21,613 nt of DNA from IMG/VR virus record IMGVR_UViG_3300030333_002979, positions 1 to 21,613 of that record; one strand, written 5' to 3'. Below are positions 13,100-21,382 of this stretch, one piece after another; positions within the stretch are counted from its first letter, which is position 1; every line of letters starts with the position of its first letter. The notes under the pieces were generated by a model that was given only the letters and a program-made list of their open reading frames with translations, did no database searches and had not been told where the DNA came from. Both the position numbers and the translations under genes were made by a program. The stretch is from a virus.

Positions 13100-15031
13100 A
13101 TGGCAGTCTCAAATGTAAAATTTAGGGTTGACGCAAGGGATGCGATTGCAAAAATCCGTGAATTAGGGAGTGCTTCGGCACGTTTAGCAAGAGAGAATTT
13201 AAGAACTCAGAAAACATTTGGTAGCTTCCAAGGTGTATTAACAAAACTAGCTTTAGTCGAAACAGGACGGCGCATGACGAACATGGCCGCTTCTTTCAAG
13301 CAAACTCAAATTAGATTGAGGTTGTTATCACAACAATATGGAGAGAACGCAGCAGCACAGCAATTAGCAGCAAGAGCGGCAAAGACTTTTGGATTAAGTC
13401 AAGCGGAAGCGTTGAGCGGTATCACAGATATTTATGGACGTTTAAGGCCGATAGGCGTGACGTTAAAAGAAATTGAGACGACATATATGGGCTTTAACGT
13501 TGCCACTAAACTCGCAGGGGTTAGTGCAGCTCAAGCGTCGGGGGCGTTTTTGCAGTTATCTCAAGCGTTGGGTTCTGGCCGTTTGCAAGGGGATGAATAT
13601 AGGTCGATTGCGGAACAACTACCAATTTTGACTCAGGCGATTGCAAAGGAGATGGGCAAGCCTGTTGGTCAAATCAAAAAGCTTGCTTCAGAAGGAAAAA
13701 TCACAAGTGAAGTTGTTATCAATGCGTTAAGGAAGATAGAACAAGACGGCGGGGCGAGTATTGCAAAATTGATGGCAGAGTCACCTGAACAGCAATTCAA
13801 GAACTTGCAAAACGCAATTGGTGATTTAAGCGTCGAATTGGGCGAGTACTTGATTCCTGCAACAGTAGCGGTCACTCAAGCTTTAACCGCTTTAGTTCGA
13901 GGGGTGCAAGATTTACCTGATCCGGTTAAAGCTACGGCTGTTGCCTTCGCTGCTGTTACAACTGCGGTGGGAATTGCTGTACCTGCTCTTTCGAAGCTGT
14001 TTGATATTTATCGAGCTTTCAGAATCTTTTTATTACGCAAGTTCATCCCAGCTCTTGGCTTAACCAAAGCAGCAATGGGGCCTATTGCTTTAGGTCTAAC
14101 GTTGGTGACTGGAGCTGTTGCGGCGGTTGGGAATCAGTTTGTTCAGAACAAAAGAGATGCTGAAGAGTTTAATGAAGTTCTAAAGGGGACAGATACAGAA
14201 GCTATCAAGGCCGCTATTGCCCTTAGGGAACTGACTATAGCCCAGCTACAAAACAAAATGGCAAGTAGAGTAGGTATGGCAAAAAGCGCGAATAGAAGGA
14301 CAGCGGAAAGAATCAGAGAAGAGCGGAAGGAAATAGAAAAGTTAAATGAACGCTTGCTTGCAATACCAGGGGAATTGGCGGCTGAAAAAATTCAAAAAGC
14401 AAGCGAGGCTATGGGTGCATTGAAAGATATAACAGCACAAACCTCGGCTCAATTCCAAGAGGCTTTTGCCAAAAAATTCAGCACTTACGCTAAGAGCGTC
14501 CACGATTTTGGTGGTCAAGCTGCGGACATAGTGATCAAATCATTCCGTGGGATGGAGGACGCTTTGGTTGCCTTTGTCCAAACAGGAAAACTGTCATTCA
14601 AAGACTTCGCTAATAGCATTATCGCCGACATGATCCGCATTGCAGTAAGACAGGCGGTCATTGCTCCTTTAATGAGTAGCTTCTCCAGTTTCTTGGGCAA
14701 TACGTTTGGGCCAAAGCCAGCCCCTACAGGCCCGATTGCTGACGGGAGTGCTTCCGTTTCTCCTCGAGCCGCAGGCGGACCAGTAAGAGGCGGTAGTCCT
14801 TATATGGTTGGAGAGCGTGGACCTGAATTATTTGTCCCAAACAGATCGGGGAGCATTACACCTAATCATGCGTTGGGGGGGTCAACTAATATCACTGTCA
14901 ATGTGGATGCGTCTGGCAGCGAAGTGGCAGGGGACGATGCACAATCCAACGAATTAGGCAAAATGTTAGCAGCAGCAATTCAAGCTGAACTTGTAAAACA
15001 GCAACGACCTGGAGGTCTATTAGCGGCTTAA
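13100..15031 (+). CDS. Tape measure protein
   Basis: This 643-aa protein determines tail length and is injected first. The N-terminal region (about 1-230) matches the tape-measure N-terminal domain: LGSGRLQGDEYRSIAEQLPI, then LTQAIAKEMGKPVGQIKKLA and GKITSEVVINAL. Two hydrophobic segments follow (about 275-295 and 320-345), then a coiled coil (EERKEIEKLNERLL, about 405-420). Near the C-terminus, FKDFANSIIADMIRIAVRQA and GGSPYMVGERGPELFVPNRS are lambda gpH-like. At about 1.5 angstroms per residue the length predicts a tail near 95 nm. The TTC-rich leader before the ATG has no Shine-Dalgarno sequence. No lysozyme or peptidase domain is seen inside. Confidence 0.92.
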   Translation: MAVSNVKFRVDARDAIAKIRELGSASARLARENLRTQKTFGSFQGVLTKLALVETGRRMTNMAASFKQTQIRLRLLSQQYGENAAAQQLAARAAKTFGLSQAEALSGITDIYGRLRPIGVTLKEIETTYMGFNVATKLAGVSAAQASGAFLQLSQALGSGRLQGDEYRSIAEQLPILTQAIAKEMGKPVGQIKKLASEGKITSEVVINALRKIEQDGGASIAKLMAESPEQQFKNLQNAIGDLSVELGEYLIPATVAVTQALTALVRGVQDLPDPVKATAVAFAAVTTAVGIAVPALSKLFDIYRAFRIFLLRKFIPALGLTKAAMGPIALGLTLVTGAVAAVGNQFVQNKRDAEEFNEVLKGTDTEAIKAAIALRELTIAQLQNKMASRVGMAKSANRRTAERIREERKEIEKLNERLLAIPGELAAEKIQKASEAMGALKDITAQTSAQFQEAFAKKFSTYAKSVHDFGGQAADIVIKSFRGMEDALVAFVQTGKLSFKDFANSIIADMIRIAVRQAVIAPLMSSFSSFLGNTFGPKPAPTGPIADGSASVSPRAAGGPVRGGSPYMVGERGPELFVPNRSGSITPNHALGGSTNITVNVDASGSEVAGDDAQSNELGKMLAAAIQAELVKQQRPGGLLAA

Positions 15032-15034
15032 CTT

Positions 15035-15379
15035 ATGGCAACTTTTCCTAGCATCACCCCTGTTTATGGGATTTCGAAAAAGAGCGAGCCTAATGTTCGT
15101 ACTGTCCAGTTTGGAGATGGATACCAGCAACGATTGACTTATGGGCTGAATCAAAATCTAAAAATCTGGAGGCCTCAATTTCAAAATATTTCTGAAACAG
15201 ATGCTGACACCATCGAAACATTCTTAGATGCCCGAGCGGCTGACAATGCTTCTTTTGAGTGGACTCCGCCGGGAGAGAGTTCAGCCTCAAAATTTATTTG
15301 CTTGTCTTGGACAAAGACAATTCCCTACAAGGATAGAGCAACAATTAAAGCGTCATTCCAAGAGGTAGCAGAACCCTAA
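15035..15379 (+). CDS. M: Minor tail protein M-like (tail tip)
   Basis: This 114-aa protein has the gpM-family pattern: FPSITPVYGISKKSEPNVRT, VQFGDGYQQRLTYGLN and a C-terminal FEWTPPGE followed by FICLSWTKTIPY. VxxxxFGDGYxQR is diagnostic. Lambda gpM is 109 aa. It links the tape measure/tube end to the tip complex with gpL. The gene starts 3 nt after the tape measure stop, and its stop overlaps the gpL start by one base (TAATG). Confidence 0.92.
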   Translation: MATFPSITPVYGISKKSEPNVRTVQFGDGYQQRLTYGLNQNLKIWRPQFQNISETDADTIETFLDARAADNASFEWTPPGESSASKFICLSWTKTIPYKDRATIKASFQEVAEP

Positions 15380-16272
15380 TGGCTTTTACAGCATGGGCAG
15401 CTAGCACTGCATATAGCCTTGGTGATATTCGCCGAGCAACAACAGCACAAGAATCTGGTCTTGTTTTTAAAGTTACAACAGCAGGAACCAGTGGAGGGTC
15501 GGAACCTTCCTGGGGCACGGATGTAGGGAGTGAAACAACAGATAATAATATTGTTTGGACAGCCGTCAGTAGTGTTTATGAAGAACTAAATGTTTTAAAT
15601 CCAAATGCAATTATTGAACTTTTTGAATTACATTTAGACGCAAATTTACATGGATCGACAGATATTTATAGATGGCATAACGGTTGCAAAGCTGACCTTA
15701 CAGGCAACTTAATTTGGGACTCAAATACGTACTATAAACAACCTATAGAGGCTGATGGATTTGAATATACAAACGGGGGTTCTTTGCCTCGGCCAACTTT
15801 GACGATTTCAAATTTAGATGGCACAATGACGACCCTTTTGTTATTAGTTAATGCAACAAGCCCAGGCAGTGACCTGGGAGGGGCAACTGTAAAAAGAATT
15901 AGAACGCTTAAAAAATTTCTTGACGGGGAGGCAACTGCTGACCCATTTGCGACGTTCCCTGAGGAAATATGGTATGTCGATAGAAAAGCGAGCGAGACTA
16001 GAGGAGCCGTTGCTTTTGAATTGGCATCGAAATTTGACCTTGCGGGCGTAATGATTCCAAAAAGACAACTAATAGCAAACGTCTGCCAATGGGGTTACAG
16101 ATCAAGTGAGTGCAGTTATTCCGGGTCTAATTATTGGGACGCAGAAGACAATGTTGTCCCAACTCTTGCTCAAGACCGTTGTGGGAAAAGGTTATCGAGT
16201 TGTAAGAAAAGATTTGGAGATAATGCGGCTTTACCTTTTGGATCATTCCCTAGTGCAGGTTTAACAAGATGA
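15379..16272 (+). CDS. L: Minor tail protein L-like with an extra N-terminal module and Fe-S cysteines
   Basis: This 297-aa protein is a gpL homologue. In the C-terminal third the cysteines are at 236, 245, 268 and 275. The spacings of 9, 23 and 7 residues equal those of the lambda gpL [4Fe-4S] ligands (173, 182, 205, 212), so a cluster is expected. The central region (ELNVLNPNAIIELFELHLDA, GSLPRPTLTISNLDG) fits the family. About 65 residues precede it: TAWAASTAYSLGDIRRATTA, then TSGGSEPSWGTDVGSETTDN and IVWTAV. This is a small carbohydrate-binding-like or phage repeat module with conserved W, Y, G, EPxW and W. It accounts for the length excess over lambda gpL (232 aa). The gene overlaps gpK by four bases. 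Confidence 0.92.
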   Translation: MAFTAWAASTAYSLGDIRRATTAQESGLVFKVTTAGTSGGSEPSWGTDVGSETTDNNIVWTAVSSVYEELNVLNPNAIIELFELHLDANLHGSTDIYRWHNGCKADLTGNLIWDSNTYYKQPIEADGFEYTNGGSLPRPTLTISNLDGTMTTLLLLVNATSPGSDLGGATVKRIRTLKKFLDGEATADPFATFPEEIWYVDRKASETRGAVAFELASKFDLAGVMIPKRQLIANVCQWGYRSSECSYSGSNYWDAEDNVVPTLAQDRCGKRLSSCKKRFGDNAALPFGSFPSAGLTR

Positions 16273-16988
16273 CCCTTGACGAGTCAATAAAAATAGCAGC
16301 GTTGGCTCATGCAAAGGAAGAATCCCCTAAAGAAAGTGTTGGTCTAGTAAACGTTATTAAAGGTCGTCAGCGTTATTTCCCTTGTACTAATTTGGCAGAG
16401 ACTCCAGACGAACATTTTGTTTTAGGACCAGAAGAATATGCAGAGATAGAAGACAAAGGTGAGATTGTGGCAGTCATTCACTCACATCCAAAAACGAATC
16501 ACGCCCCAAGCCCCGCTGATCGTGTTGCTTGTGAAAAATCTGGTTTACCTTGGTATGTTGTCAATCCGAACACTGAAAATTGGGGATATTGCGAACCGTC
16601 AGGATTTGAGCTCCCTTATGTAGGGAGGGAATTCGTGCATGGGATTGTTGATTGTTATTCCTTAATTAGGGACTTTTACAAAAAGGAATTTAATTTGCTT
16701 TTGAATGATTACAACCGTAGAGACCAATGGTGGAACAAAGGAGAAAATATGTATTTAGATAATTTCAAGAAAGAAGGGTTTGAAGAAATAAAAGAAGATG
16801 AGGTCAAATATGGGGATCTTTTTATAATGCAATTAGAAGCACCTGTCCCTAATCACGGCGGGATTTATATAGGCGACAATCTCGTTTTGCATCACGTACA
16901 AGGCCGCCTCTCTAGTCGTGATGTTTATAAGTGGGGAGGCTATTATCACAAGGCGACCTCTAAGGTTTTAAGACATGAAAGTCGTTAA
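16269..16988 (+). CDS. K: Tail tip protein K-like: JAMM metallopeptidase plus NlpC/P60 peptidase
   Basis: This 239-aa two-domain protein matches lambda gpK. The N-terminal JAMM/MPN+ domain has Glu22 and HSHPKTNHAPSPAD, i.e. His71-x-His73-x7-Ser81-xx-Asp84, the complete zinc motif. The C-terminal NlpC/P60 domain has Asp128-Cys129 in GIVDCYSLI, His196 in NHGGIYIGD and His208/209, the expected Cys-His-His set. Both active sites look intact. The protein may cleave peptidoglycan stems during entry or process a tail component. The ATG overlaps the gpL stop (ATGA), and the end overlaps the gpI gene by 14 nt. Confidence 0.93.
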   Translation: MTLDESIKIAALAHAKEESPKESVGLVNVIKGRQRYFPCTNLAETPDEHFVLGPEEYAEIEDKGEIVAVIHSHPKTNHAPSPADRVACEKSGLPWYVVNPNTENWGYCEPSGFELPYVGREFVHGIVDCYSLIRDFYKKEFNLLLNDYNRRDQWWNKGENMYLDNFKKEGFEEIKEDEVKYGDLFIMQLEAPVPNHGGIYIGDNLVLHHVQGRLSSRDVYKWGGYYHKATSKVLRHESR

Positions 16989-17622
16989 GGTTTACGGAGC
17001 TTTAAAAAAGAGACTTGGAGGTATTGGCCGCTTTGAATTTGAAGCGCAAAACCCCGCTCAAGCAATCAAAGCTCTATGCGCTAATTTCCCAGGCTTAGAG
17101 AAATGGTTAATAGATAGTGAACAAGATGGCATTGGTTATAAGGTCACAGTAGGGAAAGAAGAAGTAGGAGAAGATAATTTTGAAACCTTAGCAATACCTT
17201 GGAGTGAGAATGATGTTTTTAAAATCGTTCCAGTAATGACAGGGTCAGGGCGAGGATTCGGGAAAATACTCCTGGGAGCTGCATTAATAACAGCGGCAAT
17301 TGTCTTTGCTCCAGCAGCAGCAGCAGGAGGTGGCTTCATGACAGCAGCGGCAGCAGGAACAAAAATGACCGCGATTGGTCTTACAACACAAATCGCAGGA
17401 TCAATTGGTATTAGCTTGGTATTAGGTGGAGTAGCTCAAATGATTTCGCCAACTCCACAAACTAATCTTGGTCAAAGTAAAGAGGCTGCCCGATTACAGA
17501 ACTACAGTTTTTCGGGAATTGTCAACACGAGTCAGCAAGGTATGCCAATTCCTATTGCCTATGGACGAGTCTTCTGCGGAAGTGCTGTAATTAGTTCAGG
17601 CCTAGATGTAGATCAAGTATGA
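16975..17622 (+). CDS. I: Tail assembly protein I-like
   Basis: This 215-aa protein aligns by eye with lambda gpI. It begins with a ubiquitin-like part (KVVKVYGALKKRLGGIGRFE, AIKALCANFPGLEKWL) ending in IVPVMTGSG. A hydrophobic Ala/Gly-rich segment follows (FGKILLGAALITAAIVFAPA, 92-150), then SLVLGGVAQMISPTPQTN, almost identical to the lambda stretch MVLGGVAQMLAP. The end GMPIPIAYGRVFCGS resembles the lambda VLPVLYGEMRVGS end. It helps assemble the tip with gpJ, gpK and gpL. Its stop overlaps the gpJ start (ATGA). Confidence 0.9.
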   Translation: MKVVKVYGALKKRLGGIGRFEFEAQNPAQAIKALCANFPGLEKWLIDSEQDGIGYKVTVGKEEVGEDNFETLAIPWSENDVFKIVPVMTGSGRGFGKILLGAALITAAIVFAPAAAAGGGFMTAAAAGTKMTAIGLTTQIAGSIGISLVLGGVAQMISPTPQTNLGQSKEAARLQNYSFSGIVNTSQQGMPIPIAYGRVFCGSAVISSGLDVDQV

Positions 17623-20600
17623 GACAAATACAAGGCGCTGGAGGAGGTGGATGTTTTGCAGGTCATACTCCTGTAAAAACTGGTGATGTAGAGAAAAGGA
17701 TTGACCAAATAAAAGAAGGTGATTATGTCTGGAGCTTTGACGATCAAGGGCGAATCCATGAAAGCAAAGTTCTAAAAGTCCATAAGCACGAAAATGAAAA
17801 AATAGTTGAATACAAGTTATGGGGAGGTGTTAGTCTTTGTGCTACTCCAAATCATTGGGTCTTAAATCAATACAATGCTTTTGTTGAAATTGGTAGTCTT
17901 GGTTTTGATGATTGCTTAGTTAGTACAGACGATCACTTATTACCGATAGTCGGGAAAAAGGAATTAGAAAACGGGACTGTTTATAACTTAACGATTGAAG
18001 ATCATCACACCTTTTTTGCTGGTGGTATTCGTGTTCACAACGCCGGACTAGGAATTGCTGGGTCAGGCGGGGGCGGTGGGGGCAAAGGTGGTGGAGGTTC
18101 AACTCATACCCCAACAGAAGCCGATGACTCGCTTCAGTCAAAGCAATTCGCAACTGTTTTAGACCTCCTTTGCGAAGGCCCTATTCAAGGATTAGATGAT
18201 GGATATAAAAGTATTTATCTGAATGGAACACCCGTTCAAAGCGCAAGTGGGAGTAATAATTTCGAAGGCTATTCAATAGCGACAAGAAACGGAACTCAAG
18301 ACCAAACTTATATCCCCGACTCGATGGGAGCACAAAGCGAGAAAGTCGTAGGCGTTGCTGTTACTCAATCGGTTCCTGTTACTCGAACAATTACGGATTC
18401 AGACGTTGATAGAGTCAGGGTCACAATTAAAATTCCTTCGCTTCAGATCATCGAAAACGATGGAGATATAACAGGGCATAGCGTTACTTATCAAATTCAA
18501 GCTCAATACAATGGAGGTGGTTTTAACACCGTCAAGACAGACACAGTAAATGGTAAAACAACAAATGCTTATCAACGTGATTACTTAATTAGCCTTAGCG
18601 GAGCCTTCCCTGTTGATATAAAAGTTGTCAGGACAAGTGCAGATGATTCAAGTTCAAGGCAACAAAGTGCAACTATTTGGACAAGTTACACAGAAATAAT
18701 TGACGAAAAATTACGTTATCCGAATTCGGCTCTCTGTTATCTCAGATTTGACGCAAAGAATTTCAATTCCATTCCATCTAGAAAATACTTAATTAGAGGA
18801 ATAAAAGTAAAAATTCCGCATAATGCAACAGTTGACACAAGCACCCATTTGGGGCGTATCACGTATTCGGGAGTTTTCAATGGAACACTCGGAGCTGCTA
18901 CTTGGACAAATGATCCTGCTTGGTGTTTATATGACCTGCTAACTAATACTCGTTATGGAGCATCTATCCCTGCAAGTTCGCTTGATGTTTATGATTTTTA
19001 TACAATTAGCCAGTATTGTAACGAGCTTGTAGATAATGGGAAAGGAGGTCAAGAGCCTAGGTTCTCACTGAATATCGTGATAAACGCAAGAGATGAAGTT
19101 TATAACGTCATTCAAGAATTAACTTCAATATTCCGAGGGATTAGTTATTACTCAGCAGGCTCACTTGTTTTATTGCAAGATAAGCCTCAAGATAGTCAGT
19201 ATTTAATCGGTCCGAGCAATGTAGTTGGTGGAGATTTTCTATATAGCGGTACTTCACAGAAAGCAAGACACACGACGGCCTCTGTTGGATACCAAACCTA
19301 TGAAAACCTAGGGGAGGTTGAGACTGAGTACGTAGAGGACGCTGATGCTGTTTCAAAATTTGGAGTAATTAATAAAGATATTCGATCAGTCGGCTGTTAT
19401 TCGCAGGGGCAAGCTCACAGAATCGGCAAGTGGCTCTTGTTAAGCGAACAAAATTTAACTCAGACTGTTAGCTTTTCGATTTCGATTGAAAGCGGAATCA
19501 TTCTCCGACCGGGGATGGTAATAGATGTCGCCGATCCTGTAAGAGCAGGGACGCGCCGATCGGGTAGATGTTCCACGGGGTCAACTACAACTCAAGTTAT
19601 TCTTGATAGCTCCACGGACCTAGCTGTTGACCTTGGTAACAGCCCAACAATTTCCGTTTTGCTCCCCAATGGACTCGTTGAGACTAAAACTGTCACGGCA
19701 ATATCAGGTGCGACAGTTTCAATTAGTGGGGCTTTCTCAGAGGCTCCCGCAGCCCAAACTGTTTGGATGATTCAAACGACTGACGTTCAATCTCAGCAGT
19801 ATCGAGTTATTAGTATTGCTGAAAACGCGGATGCTACTTATGCCTGCACAGCTCTTGAATATAACAGCAGCATTTACGCATCTATAGAGTCAGGAATTGA
19901 TCTGACGCAAAGAGATATTACTGATTTATCTGCCGAGCCTGATCCAGTTAGCTCTTTAAGCTTTACCGAGTTTTTATATCAAGATGGTCAAACGGTATTT
20001 TCAGCTGTTGATATCGCTTGGATTAGCCCAAGAACAAGAGTTTCAGAATTTAGAGTCCAATACAAGATAGACAATGACAACTGGACTCAGGTTGTTACGA
20101 CCTCGCCGTCTTACACAATCAGACAAACAAGGCCGGGAACCCTTTCTGTTCAAGTTCAGGCGTACAACTACCTAGGAAAGGGAAGCACTTTCACAACAGG
20201 TTCAACTGACTTGGTGGGGAAAACTGCTGTTCCAGCCAATGTTCAGAACCTTAGTTTCGAAGCTATTGGTCCAAACTCTGGAAGATTGCGGTGGGATCAA
20301 ACGGTTGATTTAGATGTAAAAGTCGGAGGAAAAGTTGCGATCAGGCACAGCTCGAAAACTGACGGCTCTGGAACTTGGGCTAATTCTGTTTCACTCATTT
20401 CAGCTAAATCAGGGGTTCAAACCGAGGCGATTATTCCGCTTGTCGAAGGAGAAGTCTTAGTTCGCTTTGTCGATGATGGAGGCAGAGTTTCGGCTTCTTC
20501 TGCAAGCGTGATTGTTGACTTGCCCGACACGATGAATCAGTTGGGCGTTTTCACAGACAGGGAAGATACGGACAGCCCTCCGTTTCAAGGGACTGCTGTT

Positions 20601-21347
20601 AATTGTCATTATAGCGATACAGAAAGTGCTCTTGTTTTGGACGGTCAAAATATTGATGAGATGCCAGATTTTGATGCGATCGTCAACTTTGATGTTCTAG
20701 GCGATGTTGACTCTTCTGGTACTTATACGTTTGATGAAAAACTTGATTTAGGAGCTATTTATTCTCTTGATTTAAAACGTCATTTTGCAACAGTTGGATA
20801 TTTACCAAATGATCTTTTAGATTCCCGAGCCGCAACTGTTGACACTTTTGCTGATTGGGACGGAGAGGTCCAAAACGTAGATGCAAAATTATATGTCCGT
20901 CAAACTGATAATGATCCAGCTTCAGGGGGCGCAAGTTGGAGTTCTTGGCAAGAATTTGTCAACGGTACATTCCGAGCTAGAGGGTTTGAGTTCAAAACAA
21001 CGATGACAAGTTCAGACACAGACGAATCAATTAAAATCACTGAGCTTGGTTATTCAGCGACACTTCAAAGAAGAACAGAGCAAAGTAATGGGAATATTGC
21101 ATCAGGAGCAGGAACTAAAACTATTACATTCTCACGGCCCTTTTTCGTTGGGACTTCAGCTTTAGGTGGAGCAAATAGCAAGCTTCCAAGTGTCGGAATA
21201 ACAGCTCAGAATATGGCAACAGGTGATTTCTTTGAGATGGGAACAGTTACGGGAAGTCAATTCCAAGTAACATTTAAGAATAGCTCTGGCTCCAGTGTTG
21301 ACAGGAATTTTACTTGGAGTGCTACCGGGTATGGGCTTGGAGCTTAA
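17619..21347 (+). CDS. J: Tail tip (host specificity) protein J-like with an inserted Hint domain
   Basis: This 1242-aa protein is the central tail tip protein. After residue 141 it follows lambda gpJ closely from the start: KGGGGSTHTPTEADDSLQSK, FATVLDLLCEGPIQGLDDGY, TRTITDSDVDRVRV, SYTEIIDEKLRYPN, LYDLLTNTRYGASIP and QGQAHRIGKWLLLSEQN. A fibronectin III-like region (SSLSFTEFLYQDGQ to VQAYNYLGKG) lies near residues 785-865. The C-terminus (SVGITAQNMATGDFFEMG, FTWSATGYGLG) resembles H-type C-terminal binding modules of phage J and fibre proteins. Before this, residues 12-141 form a complete Hint domain, inserted after MRQIQGAGGGG. Without it the protein is about 1,112 aa, close to lambda gpJ (1,132). 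The start is coupled to gpI by ATGA. Confidence 0.93.
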   Translation: MRQIQGAGGGGCFAGHTPVKTGDVEKRIDQIKEGDYVWSFDDQGRIHESKVLKVHKHENEKIVEYKLWGGVSLCATPNHWVLNQYNAFVEIGSLGFDDCLVSTDDHLLPIVGKKELENGTVYNLTIEDHHTFFAGGIRVHNAGLGIAGSGGGGGGKGGGGSTHTPTEADDSLQSKQFATVLDLLCEGPIQGLDDGYKSIYLNGTPVQSASGSNNFEGYSIATRNGTQDQTYIPDSMGAQSEKVVGVAVTQSVPVTRTITDSDVDRVRVTIKIPSLQIIENDGDITGHSVTYQIQAQYNGGGFNTVKTDTVNGKTTNAYQRDYLISLSGAFPVDIKVVRTSADDSSSRQQSATIWTSYTEIIDEKLRYPNSALCYLRFDAKNFNSIPSRKYLIRGIKVKIPHNATVDTSTHLGRITYSGVFNGTLGAATWTNDPAWCLYDLLTNTRYGASIPASSLDVYDFYTISQYCNELVDNGKGGQEPRFSLNIVINARDEVYNVIQELTSIFRGISYYSAGSLVLLQDKPQDSQYLIGPSNVVGGDFLYSGTSQKARHTTASVGYQTYENLGEVETEYVEDADAVSKFGVINKDIRSVGCYSQGQAHRIGKWLLLSEQNLTQTVSFSISIESGIILRPGMVIDVADPVRAGTRRSGRCSTGSTTTQVILDSSTDLAVDLGNSPTISVLLPNGLVETKTVTAISGATVSISGAFSEAPAAQTVWMIQTTDVQSQQYRVISIAENADATYACTALEYNSSIYASIESGIDLTQRDITDLSAEPDPVSSLSFTEFLYQDGQTVFSAVDIAWISPRTRVSEFRVQYKIDNDNWTQVVTTSPSYTIRQTRPGTLSVQVQAYNYLGKGSTFTTGSTDLVGKTAVPANVQNLSFEAIGPNSGRLRWDQTVDLDVKVGGKVAIRHSSKTDGSGTWANSVSLISAKSGVQTEAIIPLVEGEVLVRFVDDGGRVSASSASVIVDLPDTMNQLGVFTDREDTDSPPFQGTAVNCHYSDTESALVLDGQNIDEMPDFDAIVNFDVLGDVDSSGTYTFDEKLDLGAIYSLDLKRHFATVGYLPNDLLDSRAATVDTFADWDGEVQNVDAKLYVRQTDNDPASGGASWSSWQEFVNGTFRARGFEFKTTMTSSDTDESIKITELGYSATLQRRTEQSNGNIASGAGTKTITFSRPFFVGTSALGGANSKLPSVGITAQNMATGDFFEMGTVTGSQFQVTFKNSSGSSVDRNFTWSATGYGLGA
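17652..18041 (+). other. Hint (intein-like) domain within gpJ
   Basis: Residues 12-141 hold all splicing blocks. Block A starts at Cys12 (CFAGHTPVKTGD), block B is CATPNHWVL (Thr76, His79), block F is VYNLTIEDHHTFFAG and block G is GIRVHN ending at Asn141. At 130 aa there is no room for a homing endonuclease. The residue after Asn141 is Ala142, not Cys, Ser or Thr as canonical inteins need. This fits A-type bacterial intein-like domains, which cleave or splice non-canonically. It lies between two glycine-rich runs, which reads as an insertion into a flexible linker. Asn cyclisation would release a gpJ beginning almost where lambda gpJ begins. Confidence 0.88.
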
Positions 21348-21382
21348 AACCGTCTATTATTAAGCCAGCTTGAGAGAGGATT

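Noticed and set aside
13925-14150. Hydrophobic segments in the tape measure as evidence of a membrane protein
   Set aside because: Such segments are normal in tape measure proteins, and the N- and C-terminal signatures identify the family.
17652-18041. Homing endonuclease intein
   Set aside because: The block B to block F interval is too short for any LAGLIDADG or HNH endonuclease; only the Hint part is present.
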